A model generated the notes under the pieces. That model worked only from the letters and a program-made list of their open reading frames with translations. It searched no databases and was not told the DNA's origin. A DNA stretch of 64,000 bases from DASZIT01 sp052143315 (lineage in GTDB: Bacteria > Actinomycetota > Acidimicrobiia > Acidimicrobiales > RAAP-2), in the NCBI GenBank assembly GCA_052143315.1, contig JBKQTE010000057.1, positions 52,514-116,513 on the forward strand, given 5' to 3'. This document shows positions 9,301 to 18,642 of the stretch, piece after piece. Every line of letters begins with the position of its first letter. The stretch's first letter is position 1. A program made the position numbers and the translations under genes.

Positions 9301-9934
9301 TCCGGCGGGCGATCTCCACCAGCGCCGGGTTGGTCTTGTGCTGCTCGGGGAGACCGTGGTCCTGGAGCTCGACGAAGAGGTTGTCCTTGCCGAAGATGTC
9401 CTGGAGCCGCCCGGCCAGCGTCTCGGCCTTCACCTGGTCGTCGGCCAGCAGCGCCTGTAGCACCACCCCGCCCAGGCAGCCGGTGGTGGCGATCAACCCG
9501 GTGTGGTGGCGCTCGAGCAGCTCCCAGTCGAGGCGGGGCTTGTAGTAGTACCCCTCCAGGTAGGCCGCCGAGGAGAGTTTGAGGAGGTTCCGGTAGCCCT
9601 CGGTGGTCTCGGCCAGCAGGGTCAGGTGGTAGTAGAGCTTCTCCCCGCCGTCGACGTCCCCGCCGGTGTCGTCCACCTTGCCGCGCCGGACCGGGCGCTC
9701 GTGGCGCGACTCCCCGGCCATGTAGGCCTCGGTGCCGATGACCGGGTTGATGCCCGCCTTCCGGCAGGCGGCGTAGAAGTCGAGGACCCCGTACATGTTG
9801 CCGTGGTCGGTGATGCCGAGGGCCGGTTGGCCGTCCTCGACTGCCGCCTGGACCAGGTCCTTGACCCGGGCGGCACCGTCGAGCATCGAGAACTCGGTGT
9901 GGGTGTGCAGGTGGGTGAACGACCGTGATGCCAA
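6317..9934 (-). CDS. dnaE: DNA polymerase III subunit alpha
   Basis: About 1205 residues, full length for DnaE1. It opens with the PHP domain (HLHTHTEFSMLDGA near residue 8, then GITDHGNMYG), followed by the polymerase palm with the catalytic aspartates in PDIDMDF (about 419-425) and the fingers and helix-hairpin-helix/OB domains towards the C-terminus. It is the replicative polymerase of the holoenzyme. Start choice: TTG at 9934 has GAGGAAGG about 10 nt upstream and places the PHP motif at the usual distance; GTG at 9979 (15 residues longer) has no ribosome binding site. The frame stays open to 10231 but that extension is low-complexity and overlaps bpa. Confidence 0.95.
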   Translation of the reverse strand: MASRSFTHLHTHTEFSMLDGAARVKDLVQAAVEDGQPALGITDHGNMYGVLDFYAACRKAGINPVIGTEAYMAGESRHERPVRRGKVDDTGGDVDGGEKLYYHLTLLAETTEGYRNLLKLSSAAYLEGYYYKPRLDWELLERHHTGLIATTGCLGGVVLQALLADDQVKAETLAGRLQDIFGKDNLFVELQDHGLPEQHKTNPALVEIARRIGAPLLATNDSHYTHRADSVAHDALLCVQTGATIDDPKRFKFHGEEHYLKSAAEMRHLFTELPEACDNTLLIAERANVEIEFGRPSLPRFPVPDEFVGDTYEDRAAQYLRHLSVEGAKERYGHPIPAGVLERLDYELGVIGDMGFSAYFLVVWDLIRFARSRGIRVGPGRGSAAGCCVAYCLQIVDLDPIKYDLLFERFLNPGRIQMPDIDMDFDERYRGDMIKYAAERYGSDHVAQIVTFSTIKARAAVRDAARVLGYPYIVGDRIAKAMPPLLMGRDTPLAACLDKTEGYEDGFAAAGELRAMYDADPEAQKVIDVAKGLEGLRRQDGIHAAAVVITDQPLTEYVPIQRKPDGNNPDDAPVVTQYEMHGVENLGLLKMDFLGLRNLSVIERALDLIQISTGERPDIDRIPLDDEPTFVMLRRGDSMGVFQLEGGPMRSLMRSLAPTTFDDVAALVALYRPGPMAANMHRDYADRKNGRQQVTYLHHDLEEILGDTYGLMIYQESVMRVAQKFAGYTLAEADNLRKACGKKDRVLIAAERQKFVAGCEATGYGAAIGTALFDIIEPFADYAFNKSHSYGYGFIAYQTAWLKAHYPVEYFAALLTSVKDNKDKTAVYLAECRVMGIRVLVPDVNRSLADFAADYSSRDGTEGPGTDIPGAITFGMAAIRNVGSGLVAHIVAEREQHGTYVDFYDFCQRVDPQVLNKRTIESLIKAGAFDSLGHPRRGLCLNFEEIVDLTLERRRQHDAGVVSLFASLEVESEGQAVGFGDTRVPIPDLEFDKSQRLAFEKEMLGLYISDHPLMGLEGSLARLTDCSLAELRDLDTESPDGSFGGDGQIRTVGGVITELARRYTKKGDLMATFVLEDLQASVEVFVFPKTMGEIGALLDDDVIAVIKGRVDMRDERIKLVCMEIQRPELVIEGSTDLRVVLPVNALTDTKVNELKRLLAEHPGDSPVFLHVGETVIRLPSEFRVDSRRGLVGELRVLLGPNAILS

Positions 9935-10012
9935 CGCCCCGGGGCCTTCCTCGCTACCATCGCTGACTGGCTTCTCCACAGGCTGTGGACGAGTTACAGC
10001 GGTGTCATTCCG

Positions 10013-10018
10013 ACCATA
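10013..10018 (-). promoter_or_regulatory. possible -10 hexamer upstream of dnaE
   Basis: TATGGT on the minus strand about 80 nt upstream of the preferred dnaE start. No convincing -35 was seen. Confidence 0.25.
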
Positions 10019-10089
10019 GCGCGGTGGCGACGGGCGCGGAGTGGCAGTGCCGGATGCGGGGGTGGCGACGGGTGGCGCCCGCCCGAGGG

Positions 10090-10674
10090 CTACAGGTAGG
10101 TGCCGGGGCGTCCGACGTTGGGGCCGCCCCGGGGGAGCGACTGCTGGCGCATCTCGTCCAGCTGGGCCCGCGCCGCCACCTGCTGGGCCACCAGGGTCGC
10201 CTGGATGCCGTGGAAGAGGCCCTCGAGCCACCCGACCAGCTGGGCATGGGCGATCCGTAGCTCGGCGTCGGAGGGGGTGGGGGAGTCGAACGGGATGGAG
10301 ACCCGGTCGAGCTCGGCGGTCAGGTCGGGCGACAGGCCGTCGGCCAGCTCGCGGATCGACTGCTCGTAGATCTCGCGCAGGCGGCCCCGGCTGGCCTCGT
10401 CCAGGGGCGCCAGGCGCACCTCCTCCAGGAGCTGCTTGACCATGGACCCGATGCGCAGCAGCTTGGCCGGCTGCTCGATCGACTCGGTGCGGTCCTCCTC
10501 GGCGGTGTCGGTCTCGTCGCCCGGGCCGGACCCGGGGGCGGCGACCACCATGTCGGGCTCGATGGCCGGCGGCACCTCGGTGTCGGCGTCGGTGCCTCCG
10601 TCGGCGTCAGTCTCGGCATCAGTCTCGGTGTCGGTGTCGGTGTCGGCGTCGGTGGGGTCTCCGTCGGTGCTCAT
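10090..10674 (-). CDS. bpa: bacterial proteasome activator (Bpa/PafE)
   Basis: 194 residues. An Asp/Thr/Glu-rich low-complexity N-terminus (1-60) is followed by the four-helix DUF2587 core (IEQPAKLLRIGSMVKQLLEEVR onward, about 65-175) and the C-terminus RPGTYL. In Mycobacterium tuberculosis PafE the final GQYL inserts into the 20S proteasome alpha ring and opens the gate without ATP. Here the last four residues are GTYL, keeping Gly, Tyr and Leu. The protein should form a dodecameric ring that feeds unfolded proteins to the 20S core; the core genes are not in this window. The ATG overlaps the stop of the upstream phosphatase gene (ATGA), so the two are coupled. Confidence 0.93.
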   Translation of the reverse strand: MSTDGDPTDADTDTDTETDAETDADGGTDADTEVPPAIEPDMVVAAPGSGPGDETDTAEEDRTESIEQPAKLLRIGSMVKQLLEEVRLAPLDEASRGRLREIYEQSIRELADGLSPDLTAELDRVSIPFDSPTPSDAELRIAHAQLVGWLEGLFHGIQATLVAQQVAARAQLDEMRQQSLPRGGPNVGRPGTYL

Positions 10675-11855
10675 CCCCCGATGTTCCCATCTCCGGGGAC
10701 CGCCAGCAGCGGGACCAGCATCTCGGCCGGGGTCAGCGAGCCGTGGCGGGCGACCAGCCCGGTCTCACCGGTGTCGGCCGGATCGAGGAAGGCGATGGGG
10801 GCGTAGGGCACCAGGGCGACGTCGCCGAGGCGGTCCACCACCCTGGCCCGGAGGGTGCCGCCGAACCAACCCTCGTCGAGCATCTGCTGGCGGGGCACCA
10901 CCCAGGTGGACCCCGCGTACCGTTCCGAGGCGGTGGCCAGCAGGTCCCCGCCGGCGCCCGGCCGGGCGTGGAGCCAGCGGAACCGTCCCTCGCCGGACAG
11001 GAAGCGGGTGCCGGCCATCAGCTCGCTCCCCAGGAGCTCGACGCGGGCTCCCACGTCGACCTGGCCGTGGTCGGCGGTGACCACCAGGGTGGCCCCGGAA
11101 GGGAGTGCCCCGGCGATATCGGCCACCAGCCGGTCGACGGTCCGCAGCTCGGCGTCGTAGTGCCGGCCCAGGCCGTGCTCGTGGGCGACCTTGTCGATCC
11201 CGTCGTAGTAGGCGTAGACGAACGGCTCGCCGCCGGCCACCAGCCCGGCCACCTCGACGGCGATCGACGACGCCACCTTGTAGCCGTGGAGCGGCGAGTC
11301 ACCCAGGTGCGCGGCGGTGAAGCCGGTGCCGCCGAACTCGCTCTTGGACACCACCGGCACCGGGTGGGAGGCCCCGGGAAACGGGCGGAACGGCTGGTAC
11401 GCGGCGGCCGGCACCAGGCGGCGGGCGTCCCGGGGTGGCCGGCTGCCCAACGTCCAGCGCAGCACGTTCATGATCTCGTCGCCGGTGGCACCCAGCCGGT
11501 AGCCGATGAGCCCGTGGTCCGACGGCGGGCGACCGGTGGCGATGGAGGCGAGGGCGCAGGCGGTGGTGGTGGGGGCCACCGAGGTGATCGGCCGGTCGAA
11601 GCCCTCGGCCGACACGAGGGTCGGCGCCTCGTCCCGGCGGGAGCACAGCTGCTCCCAACCCAGGCCGTCCAGCACCAGCAGGACGATCTGGTGGGCCTGC
11701 CGGGCGGCGGCGGGCAGCCACACCGGGGTGACGCCCGCCCGGTCGCCCCGGTCGGTGGCCACCGAGAGGAGCGCCGGCACCAGCGTGGAGAGGCAGGCGC
11801 CGTCGTAGTCGGGCAGCAGCGGGGTGGGCACCTGCAGGGGGGGAGGAACCGGCAC
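10671..11855 (-). CDS. alkaline phosphatase family protein (nucleotide pyrophosphatase/phosphodiesterase-like)
   Basis: 394 residues, no signal peptide. VLLVLDGLGWEQL (about 56-68) supplies the first metal Asp, and SVAPTTTACALASIATGRPPSDHGLIGY (about 92-120) the nucleophile Thr region and Gly-rich turn of type I phosphodiesterases. YDGIDKVAHEHGLG (about 220) and VVTADHGQVDVG (about 260) supply the remaining metal ligands. The family hydrolyses phosphodiester, phosphonate or sulfate bonds using two zinc ions. It is translationally coupled to bpa downstream, although a link to proteolysis is not evident. The start is GTG at 11855; TACAGT lies 8 nt upstream. Confidence 0.9.
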   Translation of the reverse strand: MPVPPPLQVPTPLLPDYDGACLSTLVPALLSVATDRGDRAGVTPVWLPAAARQAHQIVLLVLDGLGWEQLCSRRDEAPTLVSAEGFDRPITSVAPTTTACALASIATGRPPSDHGLIGYRLGATGDEIMNVLRWTLGSRPPRDARRLVPAAAYQPFRPFPGASHPVPVVSKSEFGGTGFTAAHLGDSPLHGYKVASSIAVEVAGLVAGGEPFVYAYYDGIDKVAHEHGLGRHYDAELRTVDRLVADIAGALPSGATLVVTADHGQVDVGARVELLGSELMAGTRFLSGEGRFRWLHARPGAGGDLLATASERYAGSTWVVPRQQMLDEGWFGGTLRARVVDRLGDVALVPYAPIAFLDPADTGETGLVARHGSLTPAEMLVPLLAVPGDGNIGG

Positions 11856-11888
11856 GGGATCCGACTGTAGGCGACCCGGTCGGCCGGC

Positions 11889-12677
11889 TCAGGCGGGATC
11901 CACCAGCAGGCGGACCTCGGCCACCACCCGGGCCCGGCCGCCGAGCTCCACCCGGTCGCCCCGGAGGTGCATGGTGACCGTACCTCCCCGCCGGGAGGCC
12001 TGTTCGCCCACCAGCCGGTCCCGCCCGAGCCGGGCGGCCCACCAGGGGGCCAGGGTGCAGTGGGCCGAGCCGGTGACCGGGTCCTCGGGGATGCCGACTC
12101 GCGGGCCGAAGACGCGGGACACGAAGTCGATGCCCGGGACGTCCCCTGCCGCCGTGACCACCACCGACCGGGTGTCCACCGCGGCCAGGCGACCCAGGTC
12201 GGGCACCAGCGTGCGGACGGTGTTGGCCGACCGGACCACCACCACCAGGTCGCGCACCCCGGCGAGCGCGTCGGTGACGTCCCGGGGCCCCACGCCGAGA
12301 GCGCCGAGCAAGCCGGCCGGTGCCGTGCGGGTCACCGGGGGGTCGGCGGGGAAGTCCATGGACACCATCCCGTCGTCCCCGACCGAGCAGGTCAGGATGC
12401 CGCTCCGGGTGTGGAACCTTGCCCCGCCGAGCACCGCGGCGGCGGCCAGCGTGGCGTGGCCGCACAGATCGACCTCGGTGGTCGGCGTGAACCAGCGGAG
12501 GTCGTGGTCGCCGTCGGGCCGCGGCACCGTGAACGCCGTCTCCGGCAGGTGCATCTCGGCGGCCACGCTCTGCATCCAGGCCTCCGGCGCCGGGCTCTCC
12601 AGCCGGCAGACCGCAGCCGGATTGCCGGCGAACGGCCGGTCGGTGAAGGCGTCGACGACGACCAGGTCGGTGGGCAT
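11889..12677 (-). CDS. PhzF family isomerase/epimerase-like protein
   Basis: 262 residues. The N-terminus (VVDAFTDRPFAGNPAAVC) is the PhzF signature. The catalytic-type Glu is in LPETAF (about 45), followed by RWFTPTTEVDLCGHATLAAA (about 61-80) and the second-half motif EDPVTGSAHCTLAPWWA (about 200). The family folds like diaminopimelate epimerase and includes PhzF (phenazine biosynthesis) and many uncharacterised isomerases. No phenazine genes are nearby, so the substrate is unknown. AAAGGAGG is well placed before the ATG at 12677, making this start secure. Confidence 0.92.
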   Translation of the reverse strand: MPTDLVVVDAFTDRPFAGNPAAVCRLESPAPEAWMQSVAAEMHLPETAFTVPRPDGDHDLRWFTPTTEVDLCGHATLAAAAVLGGARFHTRSGILTCSVGDDGMVSMDFPADPPVTRTAPAGLLGALGVGPRDVTDALAGVRDLVVVVRSANTVRTLVPDLGRLAAVDTRSVVVTAAGDVPGIDFVSRVFGPRVGIPEDPVTGSAHCTLAPWWAARLGRDRLVGEQASRRGGTVTMHLRGDRVELGGRARVVAEVRLLVDPA

Positions 12678-12742
12678 GGTGGCGGGCCTCCTTTCGGTTG
12701 GGGTGGATGGCGGACCGGGGTCGGCGGTGTCGGGTTCGGTGG

Positions 12743-13632
12743 TCAGCCCCGGGGGAGGATGGCCCGGACGGTCTTGTAGCAGTGGCCGGCCCGGGGGCGG
12801 CTGACCGACGCCACCAGATAGTGCGGCTTGAACCCGAGGGCCGCCGCCAGGTCCTTTCCCTGGAGCCGGTCGCGACGGGCCGCGTCCAGCGCCCGCTCGG
12901 CCCGGGGGTCCTCGACCGGCAGCCAGTTGTCGCTTCGCCCCCAGCCGAACCGGATCCACACCGAGCGGTCGCCGTCCCGCCGGAACAGCACCGGGCCCTT
13001 GGACGGGACCAGCAGGGCCAACGACGGGTGGAAGCCCCGGAACTCCCAGTACGGCGCCGAGGTCCCCGGGAAGCCGAGCACGTGCTCCTCGACCGGGGCG
13101 GTCAGCTTGTGGAGCAGGCGGCGGACCCGTCGGCCGTGGAGGGTCCCGAGGTGGCGGGGGAGCCCGTCGACGGTCACCGACTCGGGCTGGGCCAGGTCGT
13201 CGCGCTCGGGATCCTCGGCCAGCACCGCCGCTACCACGTCGAAGGGGGCGAGGTCGGGCCCGTGGTCCTCGGGCCACGCCACCCGGGCCCGCACCAGCGT
13301 GCCCGATGCCAGGTCGACGCCGGTGGTGTCCTCGCGGTGGCACGACAGGACCAGCACGGTCAGCGTCGACCCGCCAGCCACCTCGATCCGGGAGCGCGAC
13401 TGGATCGAGCGGGCCACGCCCTTGGCCGTGCCGCCCCGGCGGGTCCCGCCGGTCCCGGAGCTCCGGCGCGGCTTCTCCTTCTCTTTCTGCTTCTCCTTCT
13501 TCCGTTCGGGTTGCGGGTCCGGGAGACGGAGGTCGGCCGGGCCCGGCTCCGCCGGCCCGGGACCGGTCGCCGGATCGTCGGCATGAGAGGTGCCGACCAC
13601 CGGCGTGCCGGTCGGAGGGGTGGCGTCCTCGG

Positions 13633-13636
<4 letters not shown>
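12743..13636 (-). CDS. conserved hypothetical protein, coupled to the DUF255 gene
   Basis: 297 residues. The first 100 are Pro/Gly/Lys/Arg-rich with a Lys/Glu run (KKEKQKEKEK, about 46-55). The remaining about 190 residues look folded, with Trp-rich motifs (YWEFRGFHPSLALL, WIRFGWGRSDNWLP, about 200-240) and the C-terminus HYLVASVSRPRAGHCYKTV. I recognise no named family. The GTG at 13636 overlaps the stop of the upstream thioredoxin-fold gene by 4 nt (GTGA), so expression is coupled. No catalytic motif can be assigned. The Lys/Glu run is encoded by unusually AT-rich codons relative to its surroundings. Confidence 0.72.
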
Positions 13637-15687
<2,051 letters not shown>

Positions 15688-15694
15688 CCACCCG

Positions 15695-15700
15695 ACGATA
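15695..15700 (-). promoter_or_regulatory. -10 hexamer, leaderless promoter of the DUF255 gene
   Basis: TATCGT on the minus strand, ending 7 nt before the GTG start at 15687. Confidence 0.45.
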
Positions 15701-15743
15701 GGGCGTCGCACGGGCCGTGCCACCCCCGGCCCGGCCGGGCGGC

Positions 15744-16253
15744 TCAGGCGGCCAGCACCGCCTTGGCGACGGCTTCGGCCTGAGCGGCGTTGTCCGGCTG
15801 GACGGTGGCGTCGGAGGTGTCGATGGTGATCGAGAAGCTGAGCGACTCCGACTCCCAGACCTCGATCTCGGCGTGGCCGTAGGCGGTGCTGGCGTAGGCG
15901 GCGTTGCCGACCCCGGGCACCGGCGCCGCCGTGGGTCCCATGTCGGACTGGGCCTGGCTGGCGAACTGGCTCTTGGTGAGGCCCGGCGCATTGATGAGGA
16001 CGTTCACCTCCAGGCCGCCGCTTCCGCTGTAGACGCAGGGCGCGGTGCCACCATTGGTACCGGTCACCGGACCGGTGAAGGCGGACCCCATGGCGGTGCT
16101 GACGGCCGCCCCCTTCGGGCAGCCCTTGGTGCTCGGACTTCCCGACGCGGCGGTCGTCTGGCTGCCCCCCGACGAGGAGGCGGTGCCCGAACTGCCGCAG
16201 GCGGCCAGGCTCAGAGCTGCGACGATCATGACACCAACGGCCCGTACCCGCAT
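15744..16253 (-). CDS. secreted lipoprotein of unknown function
   Basis: 169 residues. The signal peptide MRVRAVGVMIVAALSLAAC ends in the lipobox SLAAC, so Cys19 is the likely lipidated residue. A Ser/Gly/Thr linker (20-42) precedes a small domain with two more Cys (GCPKG, APCVYSG) that could form a disulfide. The domain resembles actinobacterial DUF3558-like lipoproteins only in general layout; no named family is assigned. GGGAG upstream of the ATG at 16253 supports the start. It stands alone, divergent from the SDR at 16407. Confidence 0.82.
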   Translation of the reverse strand: MRVRAVGVMIVAALSLAACGSSGTASSSGGSQTTAASGSPSTKGCPKGAAVSTAMGSAFTGPVTGTNGGTAPCVYSGSGGLEVNVLINAPGLTKSQFASQAQSDMGPTAAPVPGVGNAAYASTAYGHAEIEVWESESLSFSITIDTSDATVQPDNAAQAEAVAKAVLAA

Positions 16254-16394
16254 GAGCGTCTCCCGTTTGTCCGATGGGACGCAAAGGGTACCAGGCAGCT
16301 CTCGGACGGGGCGGCTGTCGGTACGGCGGCTTCGAGTCGGTCGGGTACCGGCCACCATGCGTTGATGACGCGCCGCTCGGTCCCGCCTCGGCTC

Positions 16395-16400
16395 TATGGT
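16395..16400 (+). promoter_or_regulatory. -10 hexamer, leaderless promoter of the SDR gene
   Basis: TATGGT ending 6 nt before the ATG at 16407; no Shine-Dalgarno between. Confidence 0.5.
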
Positions 16401-16406
16401 GCTGCG

Positions 16407-17186
16407 ATGGAGCTTCGACTGGACGGAAGGACTGCGCTGGTCACCGGTGCTTCGCGGGGCATCGGCCAGGCCATCGCCCAGGCGTTCGCCGACGCCGGTG
16501 CCTCGGTGATGCTGTCGTCCCGGAAGGCCGACGGGCTGGCGGCGGCCCAGGCGTCGATCGAGGAGGCCGGGGCGACCGGAAGGGGAGAGGTGGCCTGGCA
16601 CGTGGCCAACGCCGGCGACCCCGAGCAGGCCGAGGCGTGCGTGGCCGCCACCGTCGAGCGGTTCGGTGCGGTCGACATCCTGGTCAACAACGCCGCCACC
16701 AACCCGTACTACGGCCCCATCATCGAGATCGACACCGCTCGCGCCGACAAGACGGTCCGGGTGAACCAGACCGGCTACCTCGAGTGGACCCAGGCGGCGT
16801 GGCGGGCCGGCATGTCCGAGCGAGGCGGGACGGTGCTCAACCTCGCCTCCATCGGTGGGATCTCGGTGGAGGCGGGCATCGGCTGGTACAACGTGACCAA
16901 GGCGGCGGTGATCCACCTGACCAGCCAGCTGGCCGGGGAGCTGGGCCCCAAGGTGCGGGTGAACGCCCTGGCCCCGGGGCTGGTGAAGACCGAGCTGGCC
17001 AAGGCCTTGTGGGAGCCGGGCGAGGAGGCCATCTCGCGGCGGCTGCCGGCCCGGAGGCTCGGGGTTCCCGAGGACATCGCGGCTGCGGCCCTGTTCCTCT
17101 GCTCGGACGCCGCCTCGTGGATCACCGGCCACACGCTGGTCGTCGACGGCGGGGCGCTCTGCATTGCCAGTGGCGGGATCGCCTGA
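16407..17186 (+). CDS. SDR family oxidoreductase (FabG-like)
   Basis: 259 residues. The cofactor motif TGASRGIG is at 13-20, NNAA at 94-97, the catalytic Ser near 148 (NLASIG), and YxxxK at Y161/K165. The C-terminal SWITGHTLVVDGG is typical of FabG-like classical SDRs. It probably reduces a 3-oxoacyl or similar ketone with NAD(P)H; the substrate is not predictable. The 3' end overlaps the start of the downstream membrane-protein gene by about 20 nt, depending on the start used there. Transcription appears leaderless. Confidence 0.92.
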   Translation: MELRLDGRTALVTGASRGIGQAIAQAFADAGASVMLSSRKADGLAAAQASIEEAGATGRGEVAWHVANAGDPEQAEACVAATVERFGAVDILVNNAATNPYYGPIIEIDTARADKTVRVNQTGYLEWTQAAWRAGMSERGGTVLNLASIGGISVEAGIGWYNVTKAAVIHLTSQLAGELGPKVRVNALAPGLVKTELAKALWEPGEEAISRRLPARRLGVPEDIAAAALFLCSDAASWITGHTLVVDGGALCIASGGIA

Positions 17187-18642
17187 TCGACCCGACGGCC
17201 CCGCACCCGGGGACGCCGGCCCCGGCGGCGGTGGGGTGGCGTCGGGGTGGCCGGCCGTCGTCGCCATCGCCGTCGGGTGGTCGGCCTTCGCCTCCTTCGT
17301 GGTGTGGCAGGCGGTGGCCGGTCCCCCGCTGATCTGGAACGACTCCCTCTCCTACCGGGCGGTGGCCGCCGAGCCGCTGTGGAGCCTGGCGTTCTGGACG
17401 GGTGCCCGGCCTCCCCTGGTCCCGCTGGTGATGAAGGCGACCGGGTCTTCGGCCGGGTTCGTGACGACCCAGGCGGTGGTGTCGGTGGTGGCGTGGAGCG
17501 TGCTGGCCTGGACGGTGGGGCGCCTGGTCCCGCCCGGCTGGCGCCGGGTGGCGGCGGTATGGACGGTCCTCGGGTTCGCCACCACCCTGCCGGTGGCGCT
17601 GTGGAACCGGTCGGTGCTGTCGGAGTCGCTGTCGATGAGCCTGCTGGCCCTCCTGTTCGCCGCCCTCCTCTGGACGGTCCAGCGGGTCACGTGGCCGAGG
17701 CTTCTGGCCACCGTGGCCACCGCCCTGGGCCTGGCGGCGACCAGGGACGCGGCGGTGTGGACGGTGGGCTTCGTCTGTCTGTCGGTGGGGGCCTGCGCGG
17801 TGACCAGGCTCCACCGGGGCGTAAGGACGGCGGTCCGGCTGGCTGTCCTGGCCTCGTGCCTGGTGGCGGTGGTGCTCCTGACCGGCTGGGGAGCGGCCTC
17901 GTCCGGTCGGACCGTGCAGAGCGTGACCGACGTGCTCTACGTGCGGGTCTTTCCGTTCCCGGGGCGGGTCAGCTGGTTCGCCGACCACGGCATGCCCCAG
18001 GGGCCGGCCATCGACGACCTGGCCCGGGAGCTCCCGCCCCCTCCCGAGGGTGCGGCGAAGGTGGTCGGTATCTCGCCGAAGGACCCGGCCTTCGTGCCGC
18101 TCCACCGGTGGATCACCCACCACGGGGAGTCGACCTACGCCCTGTGGCTGGTCACCCATCCGGCCTACGTGGTGACCGAGCCGCTGGCCCGGCCGGAGCG
18201 GACCTACAACTCGGCCCGGGGGAACCTCGACTTCTACGCGCCGACCACGGACAGTGTGACCTCGCCGCTGACGGAGATCCTGTGGCCGTCGCTGGCGTGG
18301 TTGGGCGTGCTGGCGTTGGTGGCCGGGCTCCTGGCCATCTGGAGAGGGACGTGGCGGCTCCCGGCCTGGCGGATCACCGCGGTCCTGGCCGTCATCGGGG
18401 GGCTGTCGATGCTGGTGGCGTGGCACGGCGACGGGCAGGAGACGACCCGACACACCGTCGAGGGCTTCGCTCAGCTACGCCTGGGGCTGTGGCTGCTGGC
18501 CATCCTGGGTGCGCTGGGCCCGGTGGAGCCGGCGGCCACCTCCACCGGCCGGGGTCCGACGACGCTCAACCGTTCACGGGTGGAGCCGGCTGCCTCGACC
18601 GAGCGGCTCGCCGCCGTCGAAGCCAGACCAGCCCGCCGATGA
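17164..18642 (+). CDS. polytopic membrane protein, glycosyltransferase-like (uncharacterised)
   Basis: About 492 residues with roughly 9-10 hydrophobic segments spread over 30-470. A periplasmic-looking loop (about 270-370) contains AKVVGISPKDPAF and WITHHGESTYALWLVTHPAYV. This layout is reminiscent of dolichyl-phosphate-mannose-type (GT-C) glycosyltransferases, and an Asp follows TM1 (WNDSLSYR), but no decisive motif is present, so the call is tentative. The start is uncertain: TTG 17164, GTG 17170 or GTG 17236 are all in frame. The last 77 bp overlap the convergent gene at 18566, an unusually long 3' overlap. Confidence 0.72.
   Translation: MPVAGSPDRPDGPAPGDAGPGGGGVASGWPAVVAIAVGWSAFASFVVWQAVAGPPLIWNDSLSYRAVAAEPLWSLAFWTGARPPLVPLVMKATGSSAGFVTTQAVVSVVAWSVLAWTVGRLVPPGWRRVAAVWTVLGFATTLPVALWNRSVLSESLSMSLLALLFAALLWTVQRVTWPRLLATVATALGLAATRDAAVWTVGFVCLSVGACAVTRLHRGVRTAVRLAVLASCLVAVVLLTGWGAASSGRTVQSVTDVLYVRVFPFPGRVSWFADHGMPQGPAIDDLARELPPPPEGAAKVVGISPKDPAFVPLHRWITHHGESTYALWLVTHPAYVVTEPLARPERTYNSARGNLDFYAPTTDSVTSPLTEILWPSLAWLGVLALVAGLLAIWRGTWRLPAWRITAVLAVIGGLSMLVAWHGDGQETTRHTVEGFAQLRLGLWLLAILGALGPVEPAATSTGRGPTTLNRSRVEPAASTERLAAVEARPARR

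Noticed and set aside
5915..9460. Very long open frame antisense to dnaE
   Set aside because: It mirrors dnaE codons in a GC-rich genome, has no recognisable domain and is rich in Val/Gly/His/Leu as expected of a shadow frame.
13440..13510. AT-rich Lys/Glu codon run as an inserted element
   Set aside because: It is a low-complexity linker in frame, with no repeats or duplication flanking it.
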